A stretch of DNA of 64,000 bases from Isoetes taiwanensis (GCA_021234155.1 JAJEKV010000016.1:17728698-17792697); one strand, 5' to 3'; shown: positions 1 through 12,032, numbered from the stretch's first letter. The notes: generated by a model not told the origin, from the letters alone. Numbers and translations are program-made.

Positions 1-135
1 AAGTGTGATAGACAGAGGAAGGAGGAGATTAAAGTACATAAAATAGGGACAGGGATATATATAAAATAATAGCTATATAATCAGAGAGGAAGAGAGGAGT
101 CAAATACAGAGATATACAGATGATAAGCATAACAT

Positions 136-560
136 ATGAGTGACATGTTAGAGTATAATCAAAGACGGGAAGAGAGATGGTTAAAGAGAGGAGAGAGAAT
201 GAGACGAGGGAGGGAAAGAGAGAAACAAAGAGATATATGGAGGAAGAGTGATATTTTAAGAGGAGAGATAGAAGAAAGAAGAAAGTGGAGGGAAGAGAGA
301 GGAAAGAAGAGGGAAAGAAGAGGGAGGACAAAGAAAGGAGGAAAGAGGAAGGAGGAGAGAAGGAAAAAAGAGGAGAGAGAGGAGGGCACAAAAGAGAGAG
401 GAGAGGAGGAGAGGTGAGGAGAGAGGAGAGGAATGGAGGTTCTAATGGAATGGAAGGAAGGACAAACTGGAAGGAGGGAGAAAGAGGAGAGGGAGAAGAG
501 AGAGGAGATAGAGGATGGAAAGGAAGAGGAGGAAAGGAGAATGGTGGGGTCTGGATGGAA
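136..560. repeat. GA-rich purine tract
   Basis: The plus strand is almost only A and G (GAGAGGA-type words) across several hundred bases. Reading frames here on both strands are low-complexity artefacts. Confidence 0.8.
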
Positions 561-579
561 CAATGGAGGGCCGGAATGG

Positions 580-810
580 AAAAGAGGGGTCCGGCCCACC
601 CCCATCACTTGTTGGGGCGGAGCAGCCACGTGGCTTGACCTGGGCCATCCACATGGCCTGGCTTCCCCCAAAAGCTCCCAAGTTTGCAGGGACAAATTTT
701 TTGCCTCTACCACCACTTGAACCCTGGACACAGCTCCCCAAACCCTGCTAAGCACTCCTTACCATTCAGACCAACCGGCCTTTTTCCTCGAAAGAATAAA
801 GTTTAGTTAA
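580..810 (+). repeat. C-rich module, copy 1
   Basis: Shares with copies at 2555, 5940 and 6265 the words CCCAAGTTTG, GGACAAATTTTTTG, CCACCACTTGAACCC and CCCCAAACCC, followed by a GTTTAGTTAAGG word. It lies directly after a GA tract. Confidence 0.75.
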
Positions 811-879
811 GGCTGGGGCAATGGAAATTCCTTTGTTAATTAAAAGCTCATATCCTGAATTTCTTCTTAGAATGTCTAA

Positions 880-960
880 ATGAAGCTAGAGAGGAAGAGA
901 GAGGAGGGGAGCAGGAGAGAGAGAAGAGCAGGAGGCAGGGAAGAGAGAGAGCCAGAAAGC
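880..960. repeat. Short GA-rich tract
   Basis: Purine-rich run of GAGAGAG words, flanked by AT-rich sequence with many CATGACAT words. Confidence 0.7.
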
Positions 961-1079
961 AGACATAAGCCAAGATACATATGCACAAGTTGGCATATTA
1001 CATGACATAAAACAGAAGACAGGCTGCCCATGACACATACACATACATATTATCAGCACATCATTACATGACATGCATG

Positions 1080-1485
1080 TTCCAGCATATTATTATTACA
1101 TATTAAGACAAGCATATTATTATTATTTATTATATATACATATACACAAGGAAGCTTACATGACATGAGACATATATATATTATTATGACAGCATATTAC
1201 ATATATGCATAAAACGTATATATGCTACATATTATTGGTACATATATATATATATATGCATATATATATATATATATATATATAAACATATTTAATATGA
1301 TAAATATAAAACATGACATATATAAAATATATGTTTTAAAACATGCAACATATATGAGCATATATGCAAGTTGTTACATTTATATATATATATTTATATA
1401 TATATATTAATCTAAAACATGAGATGTATGCATATATTAAATATATATTAAACATTATAAAATATATATTTATATATATATGGCT
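1080..1485. repeat. AT-rich / (TA)n microsatellite
   Basis: Alternating TATATA runs mixed with ACATAT and CATATTA words. Pure (TA)n stretches lie near 1235-1283 and 1380-1405. A similar but shorter AT-rich stretch lies at 1920-2100. Confidence 0.85.
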
Positions 1486-1505
1486 GTAGAGGACATAAGG
1501 AGCGA

Positions 1506-1915
1506 ATGCATGATGCAGAAGAGAGAAGAAAGAGGGAAGAGAGGAGAGGAAAAGAGAGGAGAGAGAAGATAGGACAGAAAGGAAGAGGGGAGAGAGAGAA
1601 GAGAGAGAGGAAAGAAGAGAGAGGAGAGAGAAAGGGGAAAGAAAGAGAAGAGAGGAGAGAGAGAGGAGAATCAAAGAAGAGAGGGAGAGAGAGAGGGAAG
1701 GAGGGAAAGACACGGGGGCAGAGAGAGGAGAGAATGGAGAGAGAGAGGAGGGAGAGAGGGGAGATAGGAGAGAGAGATGGGAGACGAAGAAGAGAGGAAA
1801 GAAGAGGGAGGAGAGAGAAGAGAGAGAAGAAAGATGGAGAGGAAAGAGGGAAGAGAGAGAGAGAATGGAGGGAGAGGGGGAAGAGAGGAAACAAAGAGAG
1901 GAGAGAGAGGAGGGA
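1506..1915. repeat. GA-rich purine tract
   Basis: About 400 bases nearly free of C and T on the plus strand, bounded on both sides by AT-rich microsatellite sequence. Confidence 0.85.
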
Positions 1916-2104
1916 CATTATTATCGCTAAGATGACACATATTTACATACATGCAATAAAACATATTATTACACCTACATAAAACATATATATATGACAT
2001 ACATACAAGCCGACTGCATTACATGCATGTTGGTTATGATGCATATTTATTATATAACAGCCAAAGATATATTATTATGACATAGAAGAGAGGAAGCTAT
2101 ATCA

Positions 2105-2515
2105 TAAAAAGAGGATATATGAGGAGGAGAGAGAGGAGAGGAGAGATAAAAAGAGAATATGAAAATGAAGATGAGAGGGAAGAGAGAGAGAGAAAGAGAT
2201 ATGGGAGAAGATGAGAAGAAAGAGGGACGAGAGAGGGGAGGAAATGGAGATAGGAGAGAGAGAGGGAAGATGAGAGGAAAGAGGAGAGAGGGGAGAGGTG
2301 GAGAGAGAAGAGGAATGGAGAGGGGATAGAGGAGAGAGAGAGAAGAGAGAAGAGAGTGAGAGAGAAAGAAGAGAGGAGAGAGAAGAGAGGTCATCAGGGA
2401 GAGGGAATGCAGAGAAGAGAGAAAGAGACAAAGAGAGAGAAGAGAGAGAGAGAAAAGCAGGGTATATAAGGAAGAAGAGAGAGAACAGAGAGAGGAGATA
2501 AAGGAGATAGGGCAC
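2105..2515. repeat. GA-rich purine tract
   Basis: Second 400-base purine-only tract, again preceded by AT-rich sequence and followed directly by the C-rich module at 2555. Confidence 0.85.
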
Positions 2516-2554
2516 GCAGGGCCCAAATCGAAGGAAATGTGAGTCAGAAGTGAG

Positions 2555-2790
2555 TGAAATCGCCTTCCACTCCACTGACGCAGGGAGGATGCTCACAGCC
2601 CGGATTCCTACTGCCTGCGGCTTCCGCCCTCAAAAGCCCTCCCAAGCTCTGGTGGACAAAATTTTTTGGTTTACCACCACTTGGAACCCCTGACATTCCC
2701 CCAAACCCCACCCCACCACTCAGACCATCCTTTCTTGGAAAACAGAAACCCATAAGGCTTCCAGGGCCCACTTATCCGGTTGATACTAGG
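2555..2790 (+). repeat. C-rich module, copy 2
   Basis: Contains GGACAAAATTTTTTGGTTTA, CCACCACTTGGAACCCC and CCCCCAAACCCCACCCC in the same order as the other copies. It leads into the AATAGAAAGTTT array. Confidence 0.75.
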
Positions 2791-2819
2791 CTGTTCGAAT
2801 GTTCTAGAATCTGAATGTC

Positions 2820-3470
2820 CTAGAATGTTCCGTGATGCTCATGAATATGACCCCGCCTAAAAAATAGAAACTTCACTAAAATAGAAGTTTTTTGAAACTT
2901 GCAAATGCTCCTCAAAATAGAATGTTGTGGGATCGTTCCAAAAGCTCATGGTAAGCACCCCAACCAAAAATAGAAAGTTTCACTAAAAATAGAAAGTTTT
3001 GAAACTTTGCAAATGCTCAAAATAGAATGTTCGGAATGTTCCAGGTGCCTTGGTAAGCACCCTCACTTAAAAAATGTATCGTTTCACTAAAATAGAAAGT
3101 TTGAACCCTAAATGTAAAATAGAATGGTTAGGAATGTTCCAAGTGCTCATGGTAAACTAATCCAAAAAATAGAAAGTTTTGAAACCAAGCAAATGTCGTG
3201 AAAATAGAACGTGCTAGAATATCGGCAGATGCTCTTAGGTGCTAACCCCGCCTAAAAAATAGAAAAAGTTTCAGCCTGTAAAATAGAAAGTTTGTTCGAA
3301 CTTCGTAAGAATGTCCCAGAATCGTCTCAATGCTCTAGGGTAAGCATCCTCGCCTAAAAATAGAAAGTATGGTAGTCTAAAACGTAAAGTTTGCTAAAAC
3401 TTTGCAAACCCAAAATAGAACAAGTTCTAGAGTGTTCCGTGATATGGGCAAACCAACTCCATGCTCCAGA
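2820..3470 (+). repeat. AATAGAAAGTTT tandem array 1
   Basis: About six degenerate units of roughly 100-120 bp, each holding AAAATAGAAAGTTTCACT, TTTTGAAACTTTGCAAATG, CTCAAAATAGAATGTT and GCTCATGGTAAGCACC. Units are diverged by substitutions and indels. Confidence 0.8.
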
Positions 3471-3524
3471 AGCTAACCGTAAGAAAGCCTCTTGAAAACC
3501 TTCGGTAAAACGCCCAAAATGAAT

Positions 3525-3705
3525 ATTCGAGGTGATACTTTAATCACAGGTAAGTGTGATGGCATGACAGGTAAAAGCTCACATGGTGATACTTTAGAAT
3601 TGGCATACTTTAGAATTGGTAGTAGAGGTAGTGATGTGGCCTCATGGGCATGTGTGGAGTATGTTAATTGGCAAAATGATGCTTTGTTGGTAATGGAATA
3701 ACAGA
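3525..3705 (+). repeat. GATACTTT-type repeat
   Basis: Units with TGATACTTTAGAATTGG and TAGTAGAGGTAGT. A sister copy lies at about 4265-4440, including the shared context GATGTGGTCTCATG and TGTGTGAGTA. Confidence 0.65.
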
Positions 3706-3784
3706 GTGGGCTGGAGTAGCATGTGTGAATAAGACTGAAATACCATAGAGTGCGCAAAGAGGATGAGTAAATAATCTCAAATGG

Positions 3785-4240
3785 GGTAACAGAAAGTTTC
3801 AGTCTAAAAATAGAAAGTTTTTGAAACTTTGCCAAATGCTCGTAATAGGATGTTCGAATGTTCCGTGTGCTCGCGGGTGTTAACCCGCCTAAAATAGAAT
3901 GTTTCGGGCCTAAAATAGAAAGTTTTTGAAAACTTTGCAAATGCTCAAAATAGAATGTTATGGAATGTTGCATGGGTAAACACCTCAATCCAAAAATAGA
4001 AAGCTTTAAAACAGCTATCTGGAAAAATAGAAAGTTTGTTTAAACTTTGTAAAAACCCGATAGAATGTCCTAGGAATACATTTAGGGTAAAGTATCTCAG
4101 TCTAAAAATAGAAAGTAAGGAGAAGTTCAAAAACAGAAAAGTTTGCTGCTAAAACTCTATAAAACCTCAAAATAGAGGGCAACCAGACCCTATGCTCTCA
4201 AACATCTCAAATGAAAGTAGAAAAAGTTTCTTGAAACCCT
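3785..4240 (+). repeat. AATAGAAAGTTT tandem array 2
   Basis: About four further units of the same repeat, separated from array 1 by GATACTTT-type repeats. Confidence 0.75.
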
Positions 4241-4659
4241 AAATGCTCAAATGGAATAGTCCGAGGGGTGATACTTTGGAATTGCAGGCAAGTGCATGGC
4301 AAGGATGGTGTGTGTTTCCCACATGGGTGGGGATACTTAGAATTGACATAATTTTAGAATTGGATAGTAGAGGTAGTAGGATGTGGTCTCATGTGGCATG
4401 TGTGAGTATAAAATTATGAATGATAATTTTGTTGATAATAGAATAGAGGAAAACAGGGACAAAGGGATAAGAAAGAGGACAAAGAGGGGGACATATAAAG
4501 GTAATGGAAGAATGGAATAAATATGGGATATAAATATGGTATATGTGGGTCCCTCATGGTTGTATGTGTGAGCATGCTCTTGAATATAAGGTTGTAATTT
4601 TGAATTCATAGTAGATGTAAAGTAAAGTCTCTAATGGTGATACTTTAAATATAGTAGTA

Positions 4660-4890
4660 GGTGTTGGTAAGTCTCAATGGGTGATAGTTTTGAAATTAGT
4701 AGTCACTGGGTGAAATGCGGTAACGCCGAACGGGTGAAACTTTGCAGGTTTATAGTAGAGGAAAACCCCAATGGATGATACACTTTGAAATTGGTAATAA
4801 AGCGGACTGAAAGCCCTTAATGTGTGACGGCTTGAATTGGTAAAAACACGTATCTGAGGCAAATGTTGAACTGGAGGCTGATCAAACTCC
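4660..4890 (+). repeat. GATACTTT-type segment, copy 1 of a 230-bp duplication
   Basis: Aligns from end to end with 5505-5740: both run through TGAAATTGGTAGT, GGTGAAATGCGG or its variant, TTTATAGTAG, ATGGATGATAC and a final CCGAGGCAATGTTGAAC-like segment. Confidence 0.65.
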
Positions 4891-5219
4891 TGAGCAGGCC
4901 CTACTTTAGTCCCAAAGGGTGTCCAAATGAGTAGCGAGGTTCCTGGGAGGGGGTCGAAATGAAAGGGGTGCAAAAGCAGTGGTCGCGAGGGTGGGCCCGG
5001 AACCGAGGCATGACCTACCCCGAGGGGGGCCGGTAATGAGGAATGGATGCAAAGAGAAGGGCAGATGGTTGGTAATGCAATGAGGGCTGAGCATGTGTGA
5101 ATAAGACCTGAAATACCATGGAGATGTGAGTAAAACTCATAGGTGTAATACTTGAACAGGGGCATTCTCCCCATGAGGATAATTTCTAGTAGGTGTAAGT
5201 AGGCCCTTATGGACAATAC

Positions 5220-5395
5220 TCTTAGAGACAGAGAAGAGAGAGAAAGGGGAGAGAAATAAAGAAGAGAGAGAGCATGAAGAAAGAGGGGAGGAATAAAAGG
5301 GAGAGGAGAGAGAGAAGGGGAAAGTGGAGACAGAGGAAGAGAGACAAGAGAGAGAGAGGAGAAGGAAGGAGAGGGAGAGGAAGGAAAGAAGTGGA
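5220..5395. repeat. GA-rich purine tract
   Basis: Purine-only run on the plus strand, embedded between the two copies of the GATACTTT segment. Confidence 0.8.
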
Positions 5396-5504
5396 TGGTT
5401 GGATAATGGATGAAACAGCATGGAAAGTTTCGTTGATTCTTCTTGAATATATAGTTTAATTTCTTGGACTATAGTAAATGGAGCGTAAGCTCTTTAACCA
5501 AGTG

Positions 5505-5740
5505 ATACTTTTAAAAGTATTAGTAAGTGTAAGCTCCCCAATGGCAGCCTTGAAATTGGTAGTCGCTGTGGTAAAGTGCGAGTCGCTTTAATGGATGACC
5601 CTGGACTTTATAGTAGGTGTGAGTAAACCTCGTTGGATGATACTTTGAAATTGGTAGTAAATGTGACCTAGGCCTCAATGTGATGGTTTGGAATTCAGGT
5701 AGCACGATATATCCGAGGCAATGTTGAACCGACGGTGAAC
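5505..5740 (+). repeat. GATACTTT-type segment, copy 2 of a 230-bp duplication
   Basis: Direct copy of 4660-4890 with scattered substitutions and indels. GA-rich tracts flank it at 5220-5395 and 5775-5825. Confidence 0.65.
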
Positions 5741-5939
5741 ATGGCACTGCCAAAAGGCCAGTCGGTTTCAGGAATAGTAGAGAGAGAAGGGGGAGAGAGG
5801 AGAGAGCGTGAGAGAGAGAGAGAGGTATGGGAAATGGGGTCCACCGAAGGGTGGCCGCAGGTCGGCCGAAAGCCGAAAGTGAGCAGTACGGCCTCACGGC
5901 CGGCCCTTTTCTAGTCTTAATAATGTAAGAATACCGTCC

Positions 5940-6200
5940 TGAGTGAAAGGTAACTCCACCCCCATCAACGGTAGCGCGGATGTGCGCACGGCTTGGATTC
6001 CCACAACTGCGGGCCTCGGCCTCTCAAAGCCCCAAGTTTGGTGGGACAAAATTTTTGGTTTACCAATGACCGAACCCCGGACATTGTTCTCTCAAACCCC
6101 ACCCCTACCACCAGCATCCAAGCATTGGTTTCTAAAAAAAAAATGGAAGTCACATATAGTTAAGGGTGAGGGCCAAATAACGTGGATGGCCTAGGATGTT
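5940..6200 (+). repeat. C-rich module, copy 3
   Basis: Contains CCCCAAGTTTGGTGGGAC, AAAATTTTTGGTTTACCA and CTCAAACCCCACCCC in the same order as copies 1 and 2, then a TAGTTAAGGGTGAGG word. Confidence 0.75.
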
Positions 6201-6264
6201 CTTTAATGTTCTAGGTGGCTCTAGAAGTTTCTAGAATGTCCTAGAATCTCTAGAATGTCACCTG

Positions 6265-6500
6265 ACTTGCAAAGGAGGCTTCATCGCGGGTTTGATCTCA
6301 AATGGCTCCTGGCCTCCTCAAGCTCCTAAGTTTCAGTGGCTGCACTCTTTTTGGTTTCACTGCCTGACCAACCCCGATTGTCTCCCCAAACCCCCCTGTT
6401 TACACCCTGCTCACCAACCGCCTTTCTTAAAATAATAGGAAGTCCATGCTTAGTTAAGGTCGGGCTTAATTAATTCGTGGATACCTAGGATGTTCTAGAA
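6265..6500 (+). repeat. C-rich module, copy 4 (divergent)
   Basis: A more divergent copy retaining CTCCTAAGTTT, TTTTTGGTTTCAC, CCCCAAACCCCCC and CTTAGTTAAGGTCGGG. Copies 3 and 4 are adjacent, suggesting local duplication. Confidence 0.6.
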
Positions 6501-6544
6501 TGTTCTAGAACCTCTTTGGAATGTCCTAGAGTGTTCCGTTGTGC

Positions 6545-6965
6545 CTGTAGGCACCCTCAAATAAAAATAGAAAGTCTCACTAAAATAGAAGTTTTTGAAA
6601 CATTGCAAGTGCTCAAAATAGAATGTTGTGGACGTCCTGTGTCATGGTAAGCACCTCAGTCTAAAAATAGAAAAGTTTCAGTCTAAAATAGAAGTTTTTG
6701 AAACCCTGGCAAATGCTCAAAATAGAATGTTGTGGAATGCGTGTTCCGTGCTCATAAGGGCACCTCTGAAATAGAAAGTTTCACTTTAAAATAGAAAGTT
6801 TTTGAAACTTTGCAAATGCTCAAAATAGAATGTTGTGGAATGTTCCAGTGCTCATGGGCGCTAACTTCAGAAATAGAAAGTTTCACTAAATAGAAAGTTT
6901 TAAGTCCCTTGCAAATGCTCAAAATAGAATGTTACATGCGCATAAATGCTCATGGGTAAACATTC
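6545..6965 (+). repeat. AATAGAAAGTTT tandem array 3
   Basis: The clearest array: four units of about 105-120 bp, each with AAAATAGAAAGTTTCACT, GAAACTTTGCAAATGCTC and AAAATAGAATGTTGTGGAAT. A lone partial unit follows at 7108-7205 between GA tracts. Confidence 0.85.
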
Positions 6966-7009
6966 ATCCCTCTCCCTTTCTCTGATGATCCTAGAACTCA
7001 GGAATGTTT

Positions 7010-7905
7010 TAAAAAGCCAGAGAGTGAAGAGAGAGGAGGGAGAGGAGAGAGGCGAGAGGGAGGGAGAAGAGGGAGAGAGAGAAATAGAAAGGAGAGAGAG
7101 GCAGAGGCCAAAAATAGAAAGTTTCAGTCTAAAAATAGAAAGTTTTTTGAAACTCTTTGCAAATGCTCAAAATAGAATCTTATGGAGTACAAGAAACATG
7201 GGTAAACATTCAACCTCCCATCCCAGCAGAAACCCCAGAATGTATATAAAGAGGAGAGGAGAGAGAAGAGAAGAGGGAGGGAGAAGGAGGTAAGAGAGAG
7301 AACAGAAAAGAGAAAGCAGCAGAGAGGAGAGAGGAGAAATAGAGAGGAGGAGAAACAAGAGATAGAGAAATAGGAGACAGAGAGAGGAGAGAAGCCAGGA
7401 GAGAGAGAGGGAGAAATAGAGAGAGGAGATAGATGAAGCAGAGAGGAGAGAGAGGAGAGGAGTGGAGGAGGGGAGGGAGGGAGGATGAGGAGGGAGGGAG
7501 AGAGAAGAGAGGAAAGGCAGGAGACATGATAGAGAGAGGAGAGATAGAGAAAGAGGAGAGGACAGGAGAGGGGAGAGGAGAGAGAGGGGGAAGAGAGAGA
7601 CAAAGGGAGAGAGAAGAGAGAGATAGAGAAGAGAGGAGGAGGGAGGAGAGAGAGGAGAGAAAGAGAGAGAGTGGAGGAGGAGAACATAACAGAGAGAGAG
7701 GAAGAGAGGAGAAAGAGAGGAGAGAGGAGAGGAGATAGAGAGAGGGAAGAAAGAGAGACAGGAGAGAGATAGGAGAGAGGAAGAGAGAGAGAGAAGAGGG
7801 GGAGAGAAGAATAGAGGAGAGAGGAAGAGATAGAGAGAGAAGGGGAGGAAGGAGAAGAGGAAGGAAGAGAGAGAATGGAGGGACATGGAATGAATGGAAA
7901 TGGAA
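7010..7905. repeat. Longest GA-rich purine tract
   Basis: GA tract at 7015-7110, a partial AATAGAAAGTTT unit at 7108-7205, then an almost pure GA/GGA tract from 7240 to 7905 ending in (GGAAAT)n near 7885-7910. Minus-strand frames up to 278 codons here are Ser/Leu/Pro low-complexity and are not genes. Confidence 0.85.
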
Positions 7906-7960
7906 ATGGAAATGGGAGTGAAGAATGGAAGAATGCATTATATATTTGTATGTCTCCCAA

Positions 7961-9449
7961 ACATGTAACCTTGATATCAAAGTCTGATAATGTTGGGTCC
8001 GCTATAATGATTTCCTTGAAGAATCCCTCGCTTAGTGGTGCTCACTAGCACTTACTCAGCCATCAACAACCAAAGTGTATGAGGCATTCTGAAATGAAAT
8101 CTCACCCCTGCTCAGCCAAGTGGGTGGCCCACGCATGAGAGATAAGGGAGTGTCTAAGTTACTTCAGCTTTGGGTTGTCCCAGCTAAACCTTTAGAGATG
8201 TGTGTGTATGCTCACCGTGCTTTGGGGTTGTGAGTCGTGATGCTGACCTAATGTTCTTGTGATACTCTCTTTTGTTGAAAAATGTGCAAGGTCAGCAATT
8301 TGTTTTCTCATAGGGTTGCATAGGTTCTCGTCAGCAGGCTCTTTGTTCTATTTTCTTTGGACTAGGATGGCTATTTTGTAGTGTCATGGTGGATTTACAA
8401 AAATATTTGTTGGATTGGTTATCGTTAAAACTTTTCAAGACCCTGGTAGCGAACAACACCTAAAGCGGCAAATCCTTCAAGGAAATTGTTATTCTAACGG
8501 ACTCAACCTTTCCTGTGCCTTTTATCCCATGTTCCGGCACCTATATCACTCTCCTTCGAGATGTTTGTCCCCTGGAAATCACACCACGTTACACTAGGAA
8601 CTAAAACTTGCCCATTACCAAATGTTAATAACCCAGAGGCATCCAAAAATCTTCCCTAAAAATGTACTACCAACAATGCGAATAGTATATGGATGAACTA
8701 GTTCATTCTTTGCCTCTTTCTCTATCTTTAAAACGGAAGTGGTAAGAGAGAAAATATAGTATTTTACATGACATCAATTTCAAATTAATGTTAGTGTGGT
8801 GCGCGTGCATCATAATTCAGTTGGCCCCTGCTGAAAAATTAAACTTATTATACTATTGATATGGCAATTGAGGTAGCAAACAAAACAGTTATCGCCGGTT
8901 TCCGCTTCAAAAAATTATACTACTATGGTTTCAGCCATGAGCCGTTGATTATACTGCAATGATGCTGGAAACCAAGTGTAGATTTTCGGGTCATCTAATG
9001 TGATACTGACTCTTGGTATTTGCTGAAATTTACCTCCTACGGATTATTGTTGTATAATCTCTGTCAGAGCTTGAGCACAACTTTCAGCAAGAATGTGTAC
9101 GATATTCCCGTTAACCAGGAAAAGCAAAGGGCCTTTAATTCCAATTGACCACAGAATGCTGTCCCAGTATATAAGACCAGCATATTCAAAACATCTTGAC
9201 TTGTATGTCTTGAAAATGCTGCATCAGATGTTCAATCATAGTGTAATTTAAGCAAAGCCGCAGACAGATTTCTTCAATGACCGCAATGATATCCCTGAAT
9301 GATCTACATTAAAAGTGGCAGATTGAACATGCGTGACTTTGAGTCTGTGCAGTATGACCCCAACATTCACCTCTTCATAGTAAACCCAAGTTTGTCAGGC
9401 ATGGACTTATCTCTTACTTTCTACTTCTATCCCAAAACTTGTTCTGGTT
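7961..9449. other. Unassigned intergenic sequence
   Basis: Ordinary-composition, AT-rich sequence. I see no domain-bearing reading frame, RNA gene or terminal repeat structure. It could include 3' flanking sequence of the minus-strand PPAN-like gene. Confidence 0.5.
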
Positions 9450-12032
9450 TTGTAAAAGACTTTTGTATCCATCTCAGCATATCTCCCTCGAACTTCTTTT
9501 TAAATCTTCTGCCAGATTTCTATCACTGCCGGTGTTCCCCTTGAATCTCTTATATTCCTTTGCTATATTTCATCTTTGCTAACTGTTTTTCTTTTTCCCA
9601 TTTCGGAGCATCATCGGAACTTTCAGAAATCCTGCACCAGTGAAACGCCACAGGTGTATTAGATGTCTTTGATGCTCGCCACTGCTATGATGCTTACCTT
9701 TCATCGGGTTCCCTCACCAAACTTCGCTCACCCCTGCATCATCAGCATCCTCCACATCATTTTATATGGCTTCTGTATCAGTGCCATCATCATCCTCGTT
9801 TGGTACATGTTCAGGCTTAGTTTTCCGCGAAGCCTATATCAAGAAAAACTCATGAGATTGTTACAGATTTTCACTTATAAGAATTGATAATTGAAGAATG
9901 TAAATCTTTTTCCTTTCTATCGCTGTTCTTGCTCTGCTCTAATGCTGCTTTCAGTGCTTCACGTTTCTCAATAGACTTTTTAACTGCACCTCTTCATTGA
10001 CTTTTTGGACTATAAATGTGAAAGCATTATATGACTTTAAAAGTCAAATAATTTTGCATTGTGAATCCAACAAATTGCCAAGGAGCAACATTTGGTCATA
10101 TAGCAGTTTGAGACATACTCATATTCTCATGGAACATGATAGCACCAGAGCAAGTCCTTCTTCAACCTTAACAGCTGTGGTCATCCTTGGGCCTACTGCG
10201 GTAACTTTTATCGCGACTCTGATGATGCAAGATTTCCTTCCAAAATCCTGCAGTAAGATTGACTTTTGAGGTTTCATTTTCTGCCTCGCTTTCTGAACCA
10301 TATCCTGCCCTGTTCATTTTCTGGCCCTCACGCTTATTGAAAAAAAGCAATTAAGAGAAAGAAAAAAGAAAAGATTATATTAACATCTACTTAGAGACCA
10401 CTTCTGTCTATGAGACCAAGCATACACCAATCGTAGTTCAAATAGGGGCGCATTACAGCCACAACGAGATAATGCTTAAAAATGGAAAAAAGAAACTGAG
10501 AGGGAGAGAGGGAGAAAGTAAAGCCAAGGGTTTTAAAAGAGTATCAATATTTAAGACTTCAGATGTCATATGGCATTATGTAACTCATATCAAGTTTAAC
10601 CATTTGAAACAGCAGTCGCATTTAAAAGAACTTTTAATTTAGCACACTGGAACAAAGGTTAATACTTAGAAGAGACAAAAGTTCCCTAATCCTCAAAACT
10701 ATCTTCAAACAGCAATGAAGATAAAATTGGTTGTTTTGCCACTGTCTCTCCTTTGAATGTACAAATACTCTACTACAAATGGTAACCAAGAAAGAGAAGA
10801 TACAAGCATACAAAGAGCAGTGTCAGCTTATAATAACACACTCAAATCGGATAAGTTATTTTCAAGCCCACCTTCAAGTGTGTCAAGGATCATCACACCT
10901 GTGTCACGACACTAGTGATTTTATGGCTAATCTTTAGCATACATAGCAGCTTATTTTACAAAATGTAAAGTCAAAAAGAACTATGGAACATATTGCAATA
11001 ATGAGTTATACCTTGTAATATACCGCCACGCCATTCAAAGCGAAAGTCAGGAATTTTCGTTTCACAAGTAACAAGCTTCCTAATACCACGAAGCACCTAA
11101 TGGTTGTGCCGACATTGGAATAGTGAAAAATTCCATTAATTTGGTACTTTTATTATAATTTAACAACAGAACTCTTTGGACATGATGCTAATTTCACCTG
11201 CAACAGATCATGCCAAAGCTCCAAATTGCCTCTGTAAGAAAGGATTAGTCTGAAAACGACACACCTTATTCTAGTTTCAAACAGGGTGCAAAAACGCCGG
11301 ACAAGCTAAGGAAAAGCACATCAATAGTTGGAAATATATTCTGGAAACATGATCGTAATCAGTTTGTTGTTCTGTTGACCAAAGTCATTCATGACAAATC
11401 CAAAACACCGTGCCGCTATTAGGTCCCACGAAAGTAATTACCATTATACAATATCTGGTAATGCATAAGGTCGTAGAACTTAAACCAAAGCGGAGAATTT
11501 CGAAAACATGGACTTGGTTCCCCAGGGTCGGTCTGGGTAACGTAATACTGATCTGCTGCCAATGAATACTCAAGGAAATTTTGGAGGTAAGTGTAGGCCC
11601 ATGGACATCTTGCAACTCTCAAATATGGTGTGCTGTTGCTGGTAGACATAATCAGAAAAATGCGATGCACCCAAGGGACCTGCTAGCGGGATTATCCTTC
11701 ATATGAATTCTGCGCATCACCTGCAAATCACAATTGAATTTTGCTTTTTCGCTTTTCTTCTTGTGTTTGGCAAGACATTCGTTCAATGCGATCGTGCCTA
11801 CCTTGAGCTTGTAGCTGTATGTGGCATCATGAGCTTCCGGAACATCCAAACAGCGACGCCGTAGTAGAGGGGATAGTTTTCTCGAGCCAATACAAAACTT
11901 CTGGGAACTTTTCACCCACTTCATGGCTCGCGTCCAATTTTTGAGTACGCTTCTTGTTGAAAAGGCAAAGATTGAAATCAGACTGGGATGGAAAACAGAA
12001 TGAAAAGCACATACCCTGCGAGTCCGAGCCAT
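9450..12032 (-). pseudogene. PPAN: Peter Pan / SSF1-like (PPAN) Brix-domain gene copy, frameshifted
   Basis: Family role: PPAN/Ssf1 is a nucleolar Brix-domain protein needed for 60S ribosomal subunit assembly. On the minus strand the collinear blocks are: first exon MARTRR (12032-12015, then GTATGT donor); KRTQKLDASHEVGEK, PRSFVLAR and MMPHTAT (about 11950-11810); PYLRVARCP and EYSLAAD (about 11640-11550); NKLITIMF (about 11350); LLNYNKSTKL after a CAG acceptor (about 11180-11130); GIRKLV (about 11085); AGYGSESEAENE and VGPRMTTAVKVEEGL (10320-10140). Lys/Glu-rich and acidic segments at 10000-9560 may be the C-terminal tail. Introns are retained, so this is not a processed copy. The blocks sit in alternating frames because of several one-base insertions and deletions. 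Either it is a decaying duplicate or the sequence has uncorrected indels; the AUX/LAX gene nearby has none. Homology is firm, state of the gene is not. Confidence 0.75.

Larger units (their letters stand above)
1..7960. repeat. Composite repeat block (GA tracts, C-rich module, AATAGAAAGTTT repeats)
   Basis: This stretch is built from a few modules that recur in varying order: long purine-only tracts, a C-rich module of about 230 bp, tandem units containing AATAGAAAGTTT, and units containing TGATACTTTGAAATTGGTAG. The apparent long reading frames are Ser/Leu/Pro-rich or Arg/Glu-rich translations of GA repeats and show no domain. I see no credible gene here. It resembles a complex satellite or the remains of a repeat-rich non-coding element; the modules are listed separately. 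Confidence 0.8.

Noticed and set aside
159-755. Long Ser/Leu/Pro-rich minus-strand frame over the GA tract
   Set aside because: Composition is fully explained by translating (TC)n; no start context, domain or splice structure.
7124-7960. 278-, 256- and 239-codon minus-strand frames and the Arg/Glu frame on the plus strand
   Set aside because: Overlapping low-complexity frames in a GA repeat; all three minus frames are open only because GA repeats lack TAA/TAG/TGA on that strand.
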